Origin: Candidatus Palauibacter rhopaloidicola
Lineage (GTDB): Bacteria; Gemmatimonadota; Gemmatimonadetes; Palauibacterales; Palauibacteraceae
Direction of reading: 5' to 3'
NCBI GenBank assembly: GCA_026914155.1
Contig: JAPPGH010000039.1
Coordinates: forward strand, 186,001-250,000
DNA: 64,000 nucleotides
Below, piece by piece: positions 50,368 to 59,104 of this stretch. The notes below the pieces were generated by a model. The model did no database searches. It was not told where the DNA came from and saw only the letters and a program-made list of their open reading frames with translations. Position 1 is the first letter of the stretch; each line of letters starts with the position of its first letter. Both the position numbers and the translations under genes were made by a program.

Positions 50368-51812
50368 GCGACATCTTCTTCGTCGTGCTCGGCGTCTACG
50401 TGGCCATCATCATGGGCATCGCGATCTGGAGCTACTTCCGGACCGAGACCGAAGTCGACTTCCTCGCCGCCGGCCGCTCGATCGGCCCCATCGTCGGGGG
50501 GGCGGTCCTCGCCGCGACGCAGATCTCGGCCGGCACCTTCGTCGGCACCGCCGGCCGCCACTACCTGGCCGGCGTCTCCTGGGTCTTCCCGTGGCTCGGC
50601 CTCTGGACGGGGTGGCTCGTGTGCGCCTTCTTCGTCGCCCCGAAGCTGCGCCGGCTCGGCGCGCTCACCGTCCCCGACTACATCTCGGCCCGCTACGGGA
50701 GCGCGAAGGCGGGAGCGCTCGCGGGCATCCTCATCGTCGTCGCCTACACGATCTACCTCGTGGCGCAGTTCCAGGCCGGCGGCGAGATCGCGGAGGTCGT
50801 GTTCGGGATCCGCCCGCTCACGGCGATGCTCATCATCGTCGCCTCGACCGCGCTCTACACGCTCCTCGGCGGGGTCCGTTCCAGTTCCTACATCGATTTC
50901 CTGCAGACGCTGATCATGGTTGCGGCGCTGATCGTGGCAGTGCCCGTTCTCCTCAACCAGGTCGGCGGCGGCAGCCCCGTCGCGGCGGTCGAGCGGTCAC
51001 TCGACTTCCTCGACACGCTCGACGACCGTCTCGTGGGCTGGTACTACTCGCCGCGCGAACTCCTCGCCTTCGCGATCGCGTTCGGGCTCTCGATCGCGGC
51101 CGCGCCGTACGAACTCACCCGCTTCTACTCGATGCGGGACGAGCGCACGGTGCGGAAGGCGATCTTCGTGGCGATCGGCTTCCAGGTGATCATCGCCACC
51201 AGCATCATGTCGATAGGCATGCTCATGCGGGTGCTGTTCCCGAACCTGCCGTCCCAGGATCAGGCCACCGCCACGATGGCGCTGCACGTGCTGCCTCCCG
51301 TGGTCGGCGCGCTGCTACTCGTGGCGATGCTGTCGGCGATCATGTCCACCGTGAACTCGATCCTCCTCGTCACCGGCGCGGGCGTCGCCCACGACCTGTA
51401 CGGGAAGTTCATCCGGCCCGACGCGAGCCAGAAGCACCTCGTGAACGCGAACCGGGTGGCGATCGTCGTCCTCGCGATCATTCCCCTCTTCTTCGCGCTC
51501 CAGAAGCTGGGGGACGTGCAGGGCATCGTGCTCGAGCAGGCAAAGTTCATCGCCTCCTTCTTCTTCGTCCCCATCGTCATCGGCCTCAACTGGCGGCGGG
51601 GGACGGCGAAGGGCGCGGTCGCATCCATGATCGGGGGTTTCCTCGCCTGTCTTGTGTGGACGCTCTGGTTCCAGGAACACTACTTCCCCCTGTACGGGAT
51701 CGACTCCGTCGAACTGGGTGTCGGCGCGAGCCTCATCCTCTTCATCATGGTTTCGCTGATGACGAAACCGAATCCCGGCCAGACGCTGGAGCCGTTCTTC
51801 GGAGACAAGTGA
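50364..51812 (+). CDS. sodium:solute symporter (SSS family)
   Basis: The 482-residue product has about 13 helices: IFFVVLGVYVAIIMGIAIW, AAGRSIGPIVGGAVLAATQI with the sodium-binding motif, GRHYLAGVSWVFPWLGLWTG, and TAMLIIVASTALYTLLGGVR. SAIMSTVNSILLVTGAG is the helix-8-like sodium site typical of the family. It imports a sugar, amino acid, vitamin or organic acid with sodium; the substrate cannot be read. ATG 50364 overlaps the 62-residue gene stop (ATGA). It is the last gene of the chain that began at 46750. Confidence 0.92.
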   Translation: MSDIFFVVLGVYVAIIMGIAIWSYFRTETEVDFLAAGRSIGPIVGGAVLAATQISAGTFVGTAGRHYLAGVSWVFPWLGLWTGWLVCAFFVAPKLRRLGALTVPDYISARYGSAKAGALAGILIVVAYTIYLVAQFQAGGEIAEVVFGIRPLTAMLIIVASTALYTLLGGVRSSSYIDFLQTLIMVAALIVAVPVLLNQVGGGSPVAAVERSLDFLDTLDDRLVGWYYSPRELLAFAIAFGLSIAAAPYELTRFYSMRDERTVRKAIFVAIGFQVIIATSIMSIGMLMRVLFPNLPSQDQATATMALHVLPPVVGALLLVAMLSAIMSTVNSILLVTGAGVAHDLYGKFIRPDASQKHLVNANRVAIVVLAIIPLFFALQKLGDVQGIVLEQAKFIASFFFVPIVIGLNWRRGTAKGAVASMIGGFLACLVWTLWFQEHYFPLYGIDSVELGVGASLILFIMVSLMTKPNPGQTLEPFFGDK

Positions 51813-51835
51813 CCCGCGGAATGCAACCCGCCTGC

Positions 51836-51867
51836 GGATCCGCCAATCATGTGGGTCCGCCAACCAT
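51836..51867 (+). repeat. imperfect 15-base direct repeat upstream of the cyclase gene
   Basis: GGATCCGCCAATCAT (51836-51850) and GGGTCCGCCAACCAT (51853-51867) differ at two positions and are spaced 17 bases start to start. The second copy ends 13 bases before the cyclase ATG. It could be a double binding site or a chance duplication. Confidence 0.4.
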
Positions 51868-51880
51868 AGGGAGACTTTGA

Positions 51881-52660
51881 ATGTCGGACGTACTGAACCG
51901 CCTCGTGGAGGCGTTGAACGCGGGTACGGTCCGGGTCGTGGACCTCACGATCCCTCTCGGGCCCGATACCGTGGTCATCGACCTCCCTCCGATGTTCGCG
52001 CCGTCGAAGGGGGTGACGATCGAGGAAATCTCGAGGTATGACGACGACGGGCCGGCCTGGTACTGGAACAACCTGATGCTCGGCGAGCACACCGGGACGC
52101 ACTTCGACGCCCCGATCCACTGGGTGACGGGGAAGGATGTGCCCAACGGGACGACGGACACGATCCCGCCCCGGAAGTTCGTCGGCCCGGCGTGCGTCAT
52201 CGACGTGGAGGCGGAGGTCGACGCGGATCCCGACTTCCTGCTCACGCCCGCCGGACTCGAGGCGTGGGAGGCCGAGCACGGGCGCGTGCCCGAGGGTGCC
52301 TGGGTCTTTCTGCGCACCGGGTGGAGCCGGAGGGAAGGGAAGGAGGCGTTTCTCAACGTGTCGGAAGACGGCCCGCACTCGCCGGGCTTTCACCAGGAGA
52401 CTTCGGCCCTGCTGGCGCATGACCGCGCGGTGCTCGGGGTCGGAGTGGAGACGGTCGGCACCGATGCGGGCCAGGCCGGAGGGTTCGATCCGCCGTTCCC
52501 GAACCACGGGATCATGCACGGGGCGGGGAGGTTCGGCCTCGCGAGCCTGTGCAACCTCGACCGGCTGCCCCCGACGGGCGCCGTGGCGATTGCCGCCCCG
52601 CTGAAGATCGTGGACGGGAGCGGGAGCCCGCTGCGCGTGATCGCGCTGGCCCCGGCGTAG
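51881..52660 (+). CDS. cyclase family protein (kynurenine formamidase-like)
   Basis: The 259-residue product has the cyclase fold: RVVDLTIPLGPDTVVIDLPP, EHTGTHFDAPIHW with the metal-binding HxGxxxDxP motif, GAWVFLRTGWS, and the late GVGVETVGTDAG and FPNHGIMHGAGRFG. Family knowledge: these metal-dependent enzymes hydrolyse aryl formamides such as N-formylkynurenine, or cyclise polyketides; several are isatin hydrolases. No signal peptide, so cytoplasmic. GGGAGACTTTGA precedes the ATG. It is not linked by overlap to its neighbours. Confidence 0.92.
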   Translation: MSDVLNRLVEALNAGTVRVVDLTIPLGPDTVVIDLPPMFAPSKGVTIEEISRYDDDGPAWYWNNLMLGEHTGTHFDAPIHWVTGKDVPNGTTDTIPPRKFVGPACVIDVEAEVDADPDFLLTPAGLEAWEAEHGRVPEGAWVFLRTGWSRREGKEAFLNVSEDGPHSPGFHQETSALLAHDRAVLGVGVETVGTDAGQAGGFDPPFPNHGIMHGAGRFGLASLCNLDRLPPTGAVAIAAPLKIVDGSGSPLRVIALAPA

Positions 52661-52682
52661 CGGGCGGGGAAGGGAGCGCGGG

Positions 52683-53489
52683 ATGGACGACGCCGAGCGG
52701 CAGCGATCCGCCTACCGGAGGGTCCTGAGGGCGCTGGACGAGGCGATCTTCTGCCTGGAGCCGGGGCCCTCGGAGGATTCGGATGACCTCGGCGGGGAGC
52801 AGCAAGGGACCTTCCGCCTCGGGGAAGCGGGCGGGATCGCGTTCTCCAGCCATCTGGCGGGGACCGACTCCGAGGCCCTCTGCGACGATATCTCCGACGC
52901 TGTCGAGGCCGAGGATCTGGACGGGGTCCGTCAGATCCGAAGCGGCGTCGAAGCGAGGCTGCGGTCGGGCGGGGACAACGCCGCCGGTGCTTCGGAAGAG
53001 GGTGCGGTCGACTGGGATGCGGGCTACCTGCAGTTCCTCGCCGTCCTGAACGAGTCGCGGCGAGCCCGGGAAGCGGGCGACGCGCATCGATACTGGATCA
53101 TGGCGGGCTTCCTCGCCGGCCTCCTTCAGCGGGATGGAACGCCGGGGCCAAACGAGCACGGATCGCTTCGCGGCCAAGTTATCGCCGCCTGCAACGAGGG
53201 GTGGGGAGAGACCCTGTGGACGGAATGGGAGGCGATCCGGGACGAGTGGTTGGCCGGCGACTCGCCGGAAGCCCCGGAGGACCCGGACCTCCTCCTCAGG
53301 TGGCTGGGTCTGCGGCTGGCCGCGGCCGAATCGATCGCGGACTCGCTTGTGTCCGGCCAGGTCGGCGGAACAGAGGACGGCCGAAGCGAGGGGGAGTCGG
53401 ACGACGGGGCGCGCTTCCTGCGCTGCGAACGCTCGACTCGCCGCGCGCAGAACTTCGGCGCCAGAATCGCGCGTCGCGCCGCGGACTAG
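52683..53489 (+). CDS. acidic protein of unknown function
   Basis: The 268-residue product is strongly acidic and mostly helical, with Trp/Leu-rich stretches (YLQFLAVLNESRRAREAGDA, YWIMAGFLAGLLQRDG, LLLRWLGLRLAAAESIADSL). It has no signal peptide and its last 30 residues become basic (SFT-like SRR AQNF). I recognise no family. A purine-rich ribosome site (GGGAAGGGAG) lies before ATG 52683, and the frame is open and unbroken, so it is probably real. It lies 22 bases after the cyclase gene and may be co-transcribed with it. Confidence 0.6.
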   Translation: MDDAERQRSAYRRVLRALDEAIFCLEPGPSEDSDDLGGEQQGTFRLGEAGGIAFSSHLAGTDSEALCDDISDAVEAEDLDGVRQIRSGVEARLRSGGDNAAGASEEGAVDWDAGYLQFLAVLNESRRAREAGDAHRYWIMAGFLAGLLQRDGTPGPNEHGSLRGQVIAACNEGWGETLWTEWEAIRDEWLAGDSPEAPEDPDLLLRWLGLRLAAAESIADSLVSGQVGGTEDGRSEGESDDGARFLRCERSTRRAQNFGARIARRAAD

Positions 53490-53600
53490 ACGCGGCGGCC
53501 CGCAAGCTGGCAGCCCGGCTCTGGCCGCAGGCCAGGGTTGGGCCAACGTTCAGGGATCGACGGGGAGCGGACCAGGTACCCGAAACGCGAGGAGTGTGCT

Positions 53601-53942
53601 GTGGCGGACAACGGAACTGCAGGCAAGGCCGTCAGCGTGGCGTCGATTCTGCTCGCGCTGCTCTTCCTTCTGAACGGCGGGATGAAGATCGCCGGGATGT
53701 TGGTCGACCAGTTTGCGGTGTGGGGTTATCCGGCGTGGTTCCAGTACTTGATCGGCGTCGTGGAGGCGCTGGCGGGGGTCGGATTCCTGAGGCGTCCGAC
53801 GCGGTTCCTGGCGGCGGTCATCGTAATCCCGATCATGGCCGGAGCGATCTTCACGCTCGTGAGGGCGGGAACGGCGCCGCAGGCCGCGGTTCCGGCCGTG
53901 GCGCTGCTGCTCGCGCTCTTCGTGGCGAAGAAGTCGCGCTAG
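53601..53942 (+). CDS. DoxX-like small membrane protein
   Basis: The 113-residue product has four probable helices: VSVASILLALLFLLNGGMKI, WFQYLIGVVEALAGVGFLR, LAAVIVIPIMAGAIFTLV and VPAVALLLALFVA. The first helix with GGMKI and the GxxxxxxW/Y-x-G pattern match DoxX/DUF4870-type proteins. Family knowledge: DoxX-like proteins occur with quinone or sulfur oxidation systems, but many are of unknown function. GTG 53601 has AGGAG six bases upstream. It converges with the propeller gene at 54000. Confidence 0.82.
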   Translation: MADNGTAGKAVSVASILLALLFLLNGGMKIAGMLVDQFAVWGYPAWFQYLIGVVEALAGVGFLRRPTRFLAAVIVIPIMAGAIFTLVRAGTAPQAAVPAVALLLALFVAKKSR

Positions 53943-53971
53943 ACCGGCCGGAGGTCCGCCCGGCGCCGGCG

Positions 53972-53998
53972 CGGACGTTCCCGCGGGAACGCCGTCCG
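53972..53998. terminator. terminator-like hairpin with CGTTCCCGCGGGAACG core
   Basis: A 16-base palindrome (53976-53991) has an outer pair CGGAC/GTCCG (53972-53976 with 53994-53998) across a 3-base bulge. It lies immediately after the stop of the propeller gene at 54000 and after the convergent DoxX gene. The same core occurs at 56798-56813 with different pairing arms. Confidence 0.55.
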
Positions 53999-53999
53999 G

Positions 54000-55325
54000 T
54001 CAGTCGCCTTCGGCGGTCTCCAGCAGCTGGTCGCCGACGAGGCGGACCACGCGGACGCGCTGGATGCCGAGTTCGTCGGACTCGATGTAGGCCAGCAGGC
54101 CGTCCGGCCCGAACGCGGCCGGGATGCGAACCCCGTCCGGGGCGATGGTGCCGAAGTACTGCCCGTCCGCCGTGAGGATGTCCGTGGGACCGGGCTCTCC
54201 GCGCAGGGCCGAGCGCTCGACCCAGATGCGGTCGCTCCGGTCCACGGCCAGCCTCGAGATGACCGGCGCCTCCTCCGGAAACACCATGTCCGCGATCCGG
54301 TCTTCCCTCATGCGGCGCATCGCCTCCGGATCGGGACCACTCGGCCTTCCGGAGCCGGCGCTTCCGCTGATCGAAATCGTCCGGGTCATGATGACGGTGC
54401 CCCCACCGCCTCCGCTCCCGCCTTCCGCCACGGCGGCGAGCTGGCGCTCGCGCTCCGAGTCCCGGATCTCGTCGGTGACCGTGACGGGGGAGATGGGCCG
54501 CTCAAGCGTCCCCGTCACCTGCCCCGAGGCGTCGAGGATCTTGACCCTGTAGCCGACGGAATCGGCGAGTGCGACGCGGCCATCCCGAAGCACGCCGAAG
54601 CTCAGGGGAAGGGGGAAGGCCTCCATCCGCGACATGACGATCCGCATGTTTCCGGTCTGCGTCTCGGCGTCTTCCACGGGCGGTCCCGCCCAGGCCAGGT
54701 GGAACTCCTCCTGTGTGCCATCGAGCCGGAACCGGCCGATGGGCCGGCCTTCGGGCTCCTCTTCTTCCTCCCCTCGCATGAGCGCGGTGAGCGATCGGCC
54801 GGCGAATCCCGCGGAGAGGAGGCTGTGGTCCGGCATGGCGTGCATCTCGGCACCGGGCATCCCGGTCTCGAAGGTGAACCCGGCTTCCTGGAGCGATTCG
54901 CCATCGCGGTTGAAGACCTTTATGCCGCGACCCATGTCGTTGACGGCGATCCGCCCGTCATCGAGCACGGTGAGCCCCAGCGGCTGGTTGAGTTCCCCGG
55001 GTCCCTCGCCCTTGTTGGAGATTGTGCGAACGAACTGACCGCCCGGGCCGACGACGACGACGTGGCCAGCGTCATTGTCGAGGATGAAGAGCGAGCCGTC
55101 CTCGTCGAAGGCGACGCCCATCACGCTGCCGAACATCTCCCACGCGGCCCCGTCCATCACGCCGACGGTGTACACCTCCTCCACGCTGGGCGCGAGGGAG
55201 ACGTCGGGACTGTCGAGTCCCGCGGCGCCCGGTTCGGCGTCTGCCCCGCAGCCGATGGTGGCAAACGGAAGGGCGAGCAGGGCGAGATGACGGGTACGGC
55301 GCGGGCGGCAAGGCAGCTTGCGCAT
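54000..55325 (-). CDS. 6-bladed beta-propeller lipoprotein, paralogue 3
   Basis: The 441-residue product has a lipobox (LPFATIGC) and the shared propeller plan: [60 protein letters not shown], and the C-terminal [20 protein letters not shown] Gly-rich stretch near residue 330 ([20 protein letters not shown]) is paralogue-specific. It is the last in the minus-strand array of three, about 99 bases after the second. A run of G precedes ATG 55325. The hairpin at 53972-53998 follows its stop. No catalytic residue is recognised; ligand binding at the cell surface is inferred. Confidence 0.85.
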   Translation of the reverse strand: MRKLPCRPRRTRHLALLALPFATIGCGADAEPGAAGLDSPDVSLAPSVEEVYTVGVMDGAAWEMFGSVMGVAFDEDGSLFILDNDAGHVVVVGPGGQFVRTISNKGEGPGELNQPLGLTVLDDGRIAVNDMGRGIKVFNRDGESLQEAGFTFETGMPGAEMHAMPDHSLLSAGFAGRSLTALMRGEEEEEPEGRPIGRFRLDGTQEEFHLAWAGPPVEDAETQTGNMRIVMSRMEAFPLPLSFGVLRDGRVALADSVGYRVKILDASGQVTGTLERPISPVTVTDEIRDSERERQLAAVAEGGSGGGGGTVIMTRTISISGSAGSGRPSGPDPEAMRRMREDRIADMVFPEEAPVISRLAVDRSDRIWVERSALRGEPGPTDILTADGQYFGTIAPDGVRIPAAFGPDGLLAYIESDELGIQRVRVVRLVGDQLLETAEGD

Positions 55326-55424
55326 GAGGTTCCCCCCCGGTTGAAGCGAACGATCAGCCGGACACCGCGTGCGACAATGGAGACCGGGACGACGGTTGCC
55401 CGCCGCGCGCGTTTGCACCCGTGC

Positions 55425-56735
55425 TCATCGCGCGCCCTCCAGTTGTTCGTCGGTCATGAGCCGGACGACCAGGACCCGCTGGATGTCGAGGTCGTCGCGC
55501 TCCACGTAGGCGAGCAGGCCGCCCGGACCGAAGGCTCTGGGGATTCGCAGGCCGTCCGTGGGGAGCGAGCCGAAATACCGCCCGTCGGCGCTCAGAATGT
55601 CGATCGTACCGGTCTCTCCGGGGAGGGCGGAGCGCTGCACCCAGATGCGGTCGCTCCAGTCCACGGAAAGATTCGTGATCACCGGCATCTCCTCCGGGAA
55701 CATCAGGTCCCGGATCTGGTCCTCGCGCATCCTCCGCATGGCCTCCTGCATCGCCTCGGAGTCCATCGGGTTCCCGCCGCCGCGCAAGCCAGCCGCCGCG
55801 GTGATGCTCAACGTCATGATGCCACCGCCTCCGCCGCCTCCACCGGACTCGAGGCTCGCGAGACGGCGTTCACGCTCGGCCGCCTCGATCGCGGGCGTCA
55901 CCGCCACCGGCGGCACCGGGCGCTCAAGGGTCGACACGAAGCCCCCAGCCGCATCGAGCAGCTTGACGCTGTAGCCGACCGAGTCGGCGACCGCGACGCG
56001 GCCGTCACTGAGCACGCCCAGCGCGAGCGGCAGCGGAAAGGCCTCTCCGGCCTCCATCTGTATCCGGATGTTCCCCGCCTCCGCTTCGTCGGTTCGGCTT
56101 TCGCGCGGCGGGGGCGCCCAGGCCTCATGGAACAGATCGGTGCTTCCGTCGAGCCGGAAGCGCGTGATCGGACGGCCCTCGTCACGGTCCATGATCCCTT
56201 CCGGCGAGAAGCTGACCCGGCGGGCCGGTGCGATGAGGCTGTGATCCGGCATGGCGCGGAGTCGCCCCGACGGCGTGGCTCCCTCCGGATCGATCCGGAC
56301 GTCCTCGAGGAACTCTCCCTCGCGGTCGAAGAGCGCGATGCCCCGGTTTCTGACGTCGCGCACACCGATCCGTCCGTCGCCAAACACGATGAGGCTGGTC
56401 GGGAAGCTGAGTTCGCCGGGTCCTTCTCCCTTGTTGGAGATGGTGCGGACGAACGCTCCCGCGGGGTCGATCACGACCACGTGTCCGGCGTCGCTGTCGA
56501 GGATGAAGAGAGTGCCATCCGCATCGAACGCGACATCCGCGACCCGGCCGAACATCTCCCACTCGGCCCCGTCCAGCACGCCGACGGCGTAGAGCGTGTC
56601 CGTCGCGGGCGAGATCGTGACGTCGGGACTGTCGAGCCCACGGGCGGCGGATCCCCCGTCTCCACCGCAGGCTGCGGCTGACAGGACGACGGAAACGAAT
56701 GCGGCATGGACGGTATGGCTGTGCGAGCGGCGCAT
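55425..56735 (-). CDS. 6-bladed beta-propeller lipoprotein, paralogue 2
   Basis: The 436-residue product has a signal and lipobox (VVLSAAAC) and propeller motifs nearly identical to its neighbours: [60 protein letters not shown]. The paralogue-specific insert is a long run of Gly (ESGGGGGGGGIMTLSITAAA). The C-terminus is AFGPGGLLAYVERDDLDIQR. Compared with paralogues 1 and 3 it lacks an associated palindromic hairpin at its 3' end. ATG 56735 is preceded by AAGGAG. Function unknown. Confidence 0.85.
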   Translation of the reverse strand: MRRSHSHTVHAAFVSVVLSAAACGGDGGSAARGLDSPDVTISPATDTLYAVGVLDGAEWEMFGRVADVAFDADGTLFILDSDAGHVVVIDPAGAFVRTISNKGEGPGELSFPTSLIVFGDGRIGVRDVRNRGIALFDREGEFLEDVRIDPEGATPSGRLRAMPDHSLIAPARRVSFSPEGIMDRDEGRPITRFRLDGSTDLFHEAWAPPPRESRTDEAEAGNIRIQMEAGEAFPLPLALGVLSDGRVAVADSVGYSVKLLDAAGGFVSTLERPVPPVAVTPAIEAAERERRLASLESGGGGGGGGIMTLSITAAAGLRGGGNPMDSEAMQEAMRRMREDQIRDLMFPEEMPVITNLSVDWSDRIWVQRSALPGETGTIDILSADGRYFGSLPTDGLRIPRAFGPGGLLAYVERDDLDIQRVLVVRLMTDEQLEGAR

Positions 56736-56791
56736 CGGCTGTTGCTCCTTGCGGGGGGGGAGTTGACGGGGTTCCGACTATGAAGATAGTT

Positions 56792-56818
56792 GAGGCGCGT
56801 TCCCGCGGGAACGTCCTC
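56792..56818 (-). terminator. second hairpin with CGTTCCCGCGGGAACG core
   Basis: The identical 16-base core (56798-56813) is flanked by different pairing arms, GAGG (56792-56795) and CCTC (56815-56818). It follows the stop of the propeller gene at 56821 and precedes the start of the next one. It has no T-tract, so termination is inferred. Confidence 0.5.
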
Positions 56819-56820
56819 GA

Positions 56821-58134
56821 TCATTCCGTGCCGGGAGTCTCCAGCAGCTGATCTCCGGCGAGGCGGATGACGCGGACGCGCTGGATGCCGAGTTGATCGG
56901 TCTCGATGTACGCCAGCAGTCCGTCCGGCCCGAAGGCGGCCGGGATGCGCAGCCCGCCGGGGGCATGCGTTCCCAGGTACCGGCCGTCCGCGGTGAGGAC
57001 ATCCGTGGGACCGCTCTCGCCCGGCAGCGCCGCGCGCTGGACCCAGATCCGGCCGCTCCAATCCACGGCGATCCTTTCGATGACCGGCATCTCCTCGGGG
57101 AAAACCAGGCGTTCGATCTGCCGCCGGTAGGTTCCCCGCAGGGCCGCTTCCATGGCGGCCGGATCGGGGGGGCCGGAAGCCCCGCTCGGTGGGCGGATGG
57201 CCATCATCGCAATGCCCTCCGTGAGCACGTCCTGCAGCGCCCCGCCTTCGGAGTCCAGCAGCGCCAGTCGCCGCGTACGTTCGGCGTCGCGGACCCGTTC
57301 CGTTACCCGGACGGGAGCCACCGGGCGCTCCAGCGTGGTGACTTGCTCCCCTTCCTCTCCCTCCGGGCCGACGATCTTGATCCGGTAGCCGACCGAGTCG
57401 ACGATGGCGACCCGGCCATCCCTGAATGCACCCAGTTCCAGCGGCGGCGGGAAGGCCTGGATCGGGCGCAGTTGCATGAAGATTCCTCCGGACTCCACGT
57501 CTTCCAGTCGCGTGTCGTCGGGCGGAGGGCCCTGCCACGCCGCGTGGAACAACGCGCCACTCCCGTCGGGACGGAAGCGAACGACGGGCCGGCTTGCGCC
57601 GGATCCATCCTCCTTCGAGGAGCGACGAAAGACCTCCGCCGTCACAACACTGTGGTCGGGCATCGCATGAAACGGAATCCCCGGGATCCCCGCCTCGGTC
57701 GCGAACCGGATCCCTTCCAGGAACGTGCCGTCGCGGGCGAACAGCTGAAGCCCGACCTTCGCGAAGTCCATGACACCGATGCGGCCGTCGGAGAACACCG
57801 CCAACCCTTGGGGCCGGCCCAGCTCGCCGGGGCCCTCGCCCTCGTTCGAGATCGTCCGCACGTGTCGGCCCGCCGTATCGACCACGACGATGTGGCCAGC
57901 GTCAGCATCGAGGATGAAGAGGGTCCCGTCCCCGTCGAACGCCAGACTGGAGACGCTCCCGAAGGTCTCCCACGCTTCACCCTCGATGACGCCCACGGTG
58001 TAGACCATCTCGACTCGTGGCTCGATCGAGAAATCGGGACTGTCGAGGCCGGCGGAGCGAGGCGGGCCATCGCCGGATTCGACGCCGCAACCCGCGACGC
58101 CGAAGAAAAGCACGGTCAGGCACCGCGGACGCAT
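56821..58134 (-). CDS. 6-bladed beta-propeller lipoprotein, paralogue 1
   Basis: The 437-residue product has a lipobox (FFGVAGC) and the same propeller plan: [60 protein letters not shown], and [20 protein letters not shown] at the C-terminus. In place of the Gly-rich insert of its neighbours it has a Met-rich stretch ([19 protein letters not shown]). GGAGGAATTCC before ATG 58134 is a strong ribosome site. It is the first gene of the three-gene array. Function unknown. Confidence 0.85.
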   Translation of the reverse strand: MRPRCLTVLFFGVAGCGVESGDGPPRSAGLDSPDFSIEPRVEMVYTVGVIEGEAWETFGSVSSLAFDGDGTLFILDADAGHIVVVDTAGRHVRTISNEGEGPGELGRPQGLAVFSDGRIGVMDFAKVGLQLFARDGTFLEGIRFATEAGIPGIPFHAMPDHSVVTAEVFRRSSKEDGSGASRPVVRFRPDGSGALFHAAWQGPPPDDTRLEDVESGGIFMQLRPIQAFPPPLELGAFRDGRVAIVDSVGYRIKIVGPEGEEGEQVTTLERPVAPVRVTERVRDAERTRRLALLDSEGGALQDVLTEGIAMMAIRPPSGASGPPDPAAMEAALRGTYRRQIERLVFPEEMPVIERIAVDWSGRIWVQRAALPGESGPTDVLTADGRYLGTHAPGGLRIPAAFGPDGLLAYIETDQLGIQRVRVIRLAGDQLLETPGTE

Positions 58135-58188
58135 GGAATTCCTCCGGATTCGAGGCCCCGACCTCGAGCAGGCCGGATCGTGTGGTAA

Positions 58189-58210
58189 TTCTACTATCAA
58201 ACTAGTAGAA
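58189..58210 (-). promoter_or_regulatory. AT-rich hairpin between the propeller array and DUF1295
   Basis: TTCTACTA (58189-58196) and TAGTAGAA (58203-58210) are perfect 8-base arms with loop TCAAAC. The stretch is unusually AT-rich for this window. It lies 33 bases after the DUF1295 stop and 55 bases before the propeller start, so it could be a terminator, an operator or part of the array promoter (a TAGAAT-like -10 is visible on minus). Confidence 0.4.
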
Positions 58211-58242
58211 CGGGAAGCGTGGCAATCGGGGCCCTGCGGCCA

Positions 58243-59085
58243 TCACGCCTTGGACACAGGTCGGGGGATGAGCGCCGGGGTGGTGGCCTGGTAGTCGCGA
58301 TAGGCGGGGTACTTCGACGCGGAGATAGTCTCGGTGAGGCGCATGGACGGAATGATCAGCGCCGTGAGCAGGATGAAGCCGAGACCCGTCCAGTGGAGCC
58401 ACTGGCCGGAAGCCGAGACGGCGAACAGGTAGAACACCCACCACATGCCCAACTCGCAGAAAAAGTTGGGGTGACGACAATAGCGGAACAGGCCTGAAGT
58501 CATGAAGGGTTGTGCGACCTCTTCCCCTGCCGCGATGCGCCGCTTCTTGTCCTGCTGGAAGCGCCACATCTGCTCGTCGGCCGTGGCCTCGCCGACGAAG
58601 AGCACGAGGAACAGGGCGGCGGTCAGGAGATCCAGCCAGCCGAGCGGCGTCTCGCTCCACACCGCCGCCTGGTGCACCGGAGAGGTGAACCACCAGATGA
58701 GCAGCATCTGCCCGAAGCTGATGAACGTGAGGTTGAGAAGCTGAAACCGGACCGGCCCGAGCTTCTCCCGGACCGCGACCCAGCGGTAGTCCTCGTGTCC
58801 CGGCCGGAATATTCCCCTGCGCAGGCCATTGAAGGTCAGCCGCGCCGACCAGAGCACGACGAGCAGGGTCATCAGGTTGACGCGCGGCGAGGCGAAGTCC
58901 AGCCCGGCTGCCACGATCAGGCAGTAGACGGGCGGACACAGGCTCCAGAGCCGGTCCACCCACGAGTAGTCGCGCGTCGGGATAGCGACGACCAGGCACA
59001 CGGCGGCCAGTATCAGGCACAGGTCGAGCGCCGTGCCGAACGGCGTACCCGCCAGCGGGTGCGCGATGAGGTTGATGTCGAACAT
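58243..59085 (-). CDS. DUF1295 (steroid 5-alpha-reductase-like) membrane protein
   Basis: The 280-residue product has about 6 helices and the DUF1295 motifs: DYSWVDRLWSLCPPVYCLIV, LWSARLTFNGLRRGIF, EDYRWVAVREKLGP, and the C-terminal GLFRYCRHPNFFCELGMWWV and SKYPAYRDYQATTPALIP. Family knowledge: these resemble isoprenylcysteine methyltransferases and 5-alpha-reductases, with a nucleotide-binding RHPNFF motif. It is probably a membrane reductase or methyltransferase acting on a lipid; substrate unknown. It lies 19 bases after the BNR gene stop on the same strand. Confidence 0.88.
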   Translation of the reverse strand: MFDINLIAHPLAGTPFGTALDLCLILAAVCLVVAIPTRDYSWVDRLWSLCPPVYCLIVAAGLDFASPRVNLMTLLVVLWSARLTFNGLRRGIFRPGHEDYRWVAVREKLGPVRFQLLNLTFISFGQMLLIWWFTSPVHQAAVWSETPLGWLDLLTAALFLVLFVGEATADEQMWRFQQDKKRRIAAGEEVAQPFMTSGLFRYCRHPNFFCELGMWWVFYLFAVSASGQWLHWTGLGFILLTALIIPSMRLTETISASKYPAYRDYQATTPALIPRPVSKA

Positions 59086-59104
59086 CCGCTATCTCACGTC
59101 GCGG

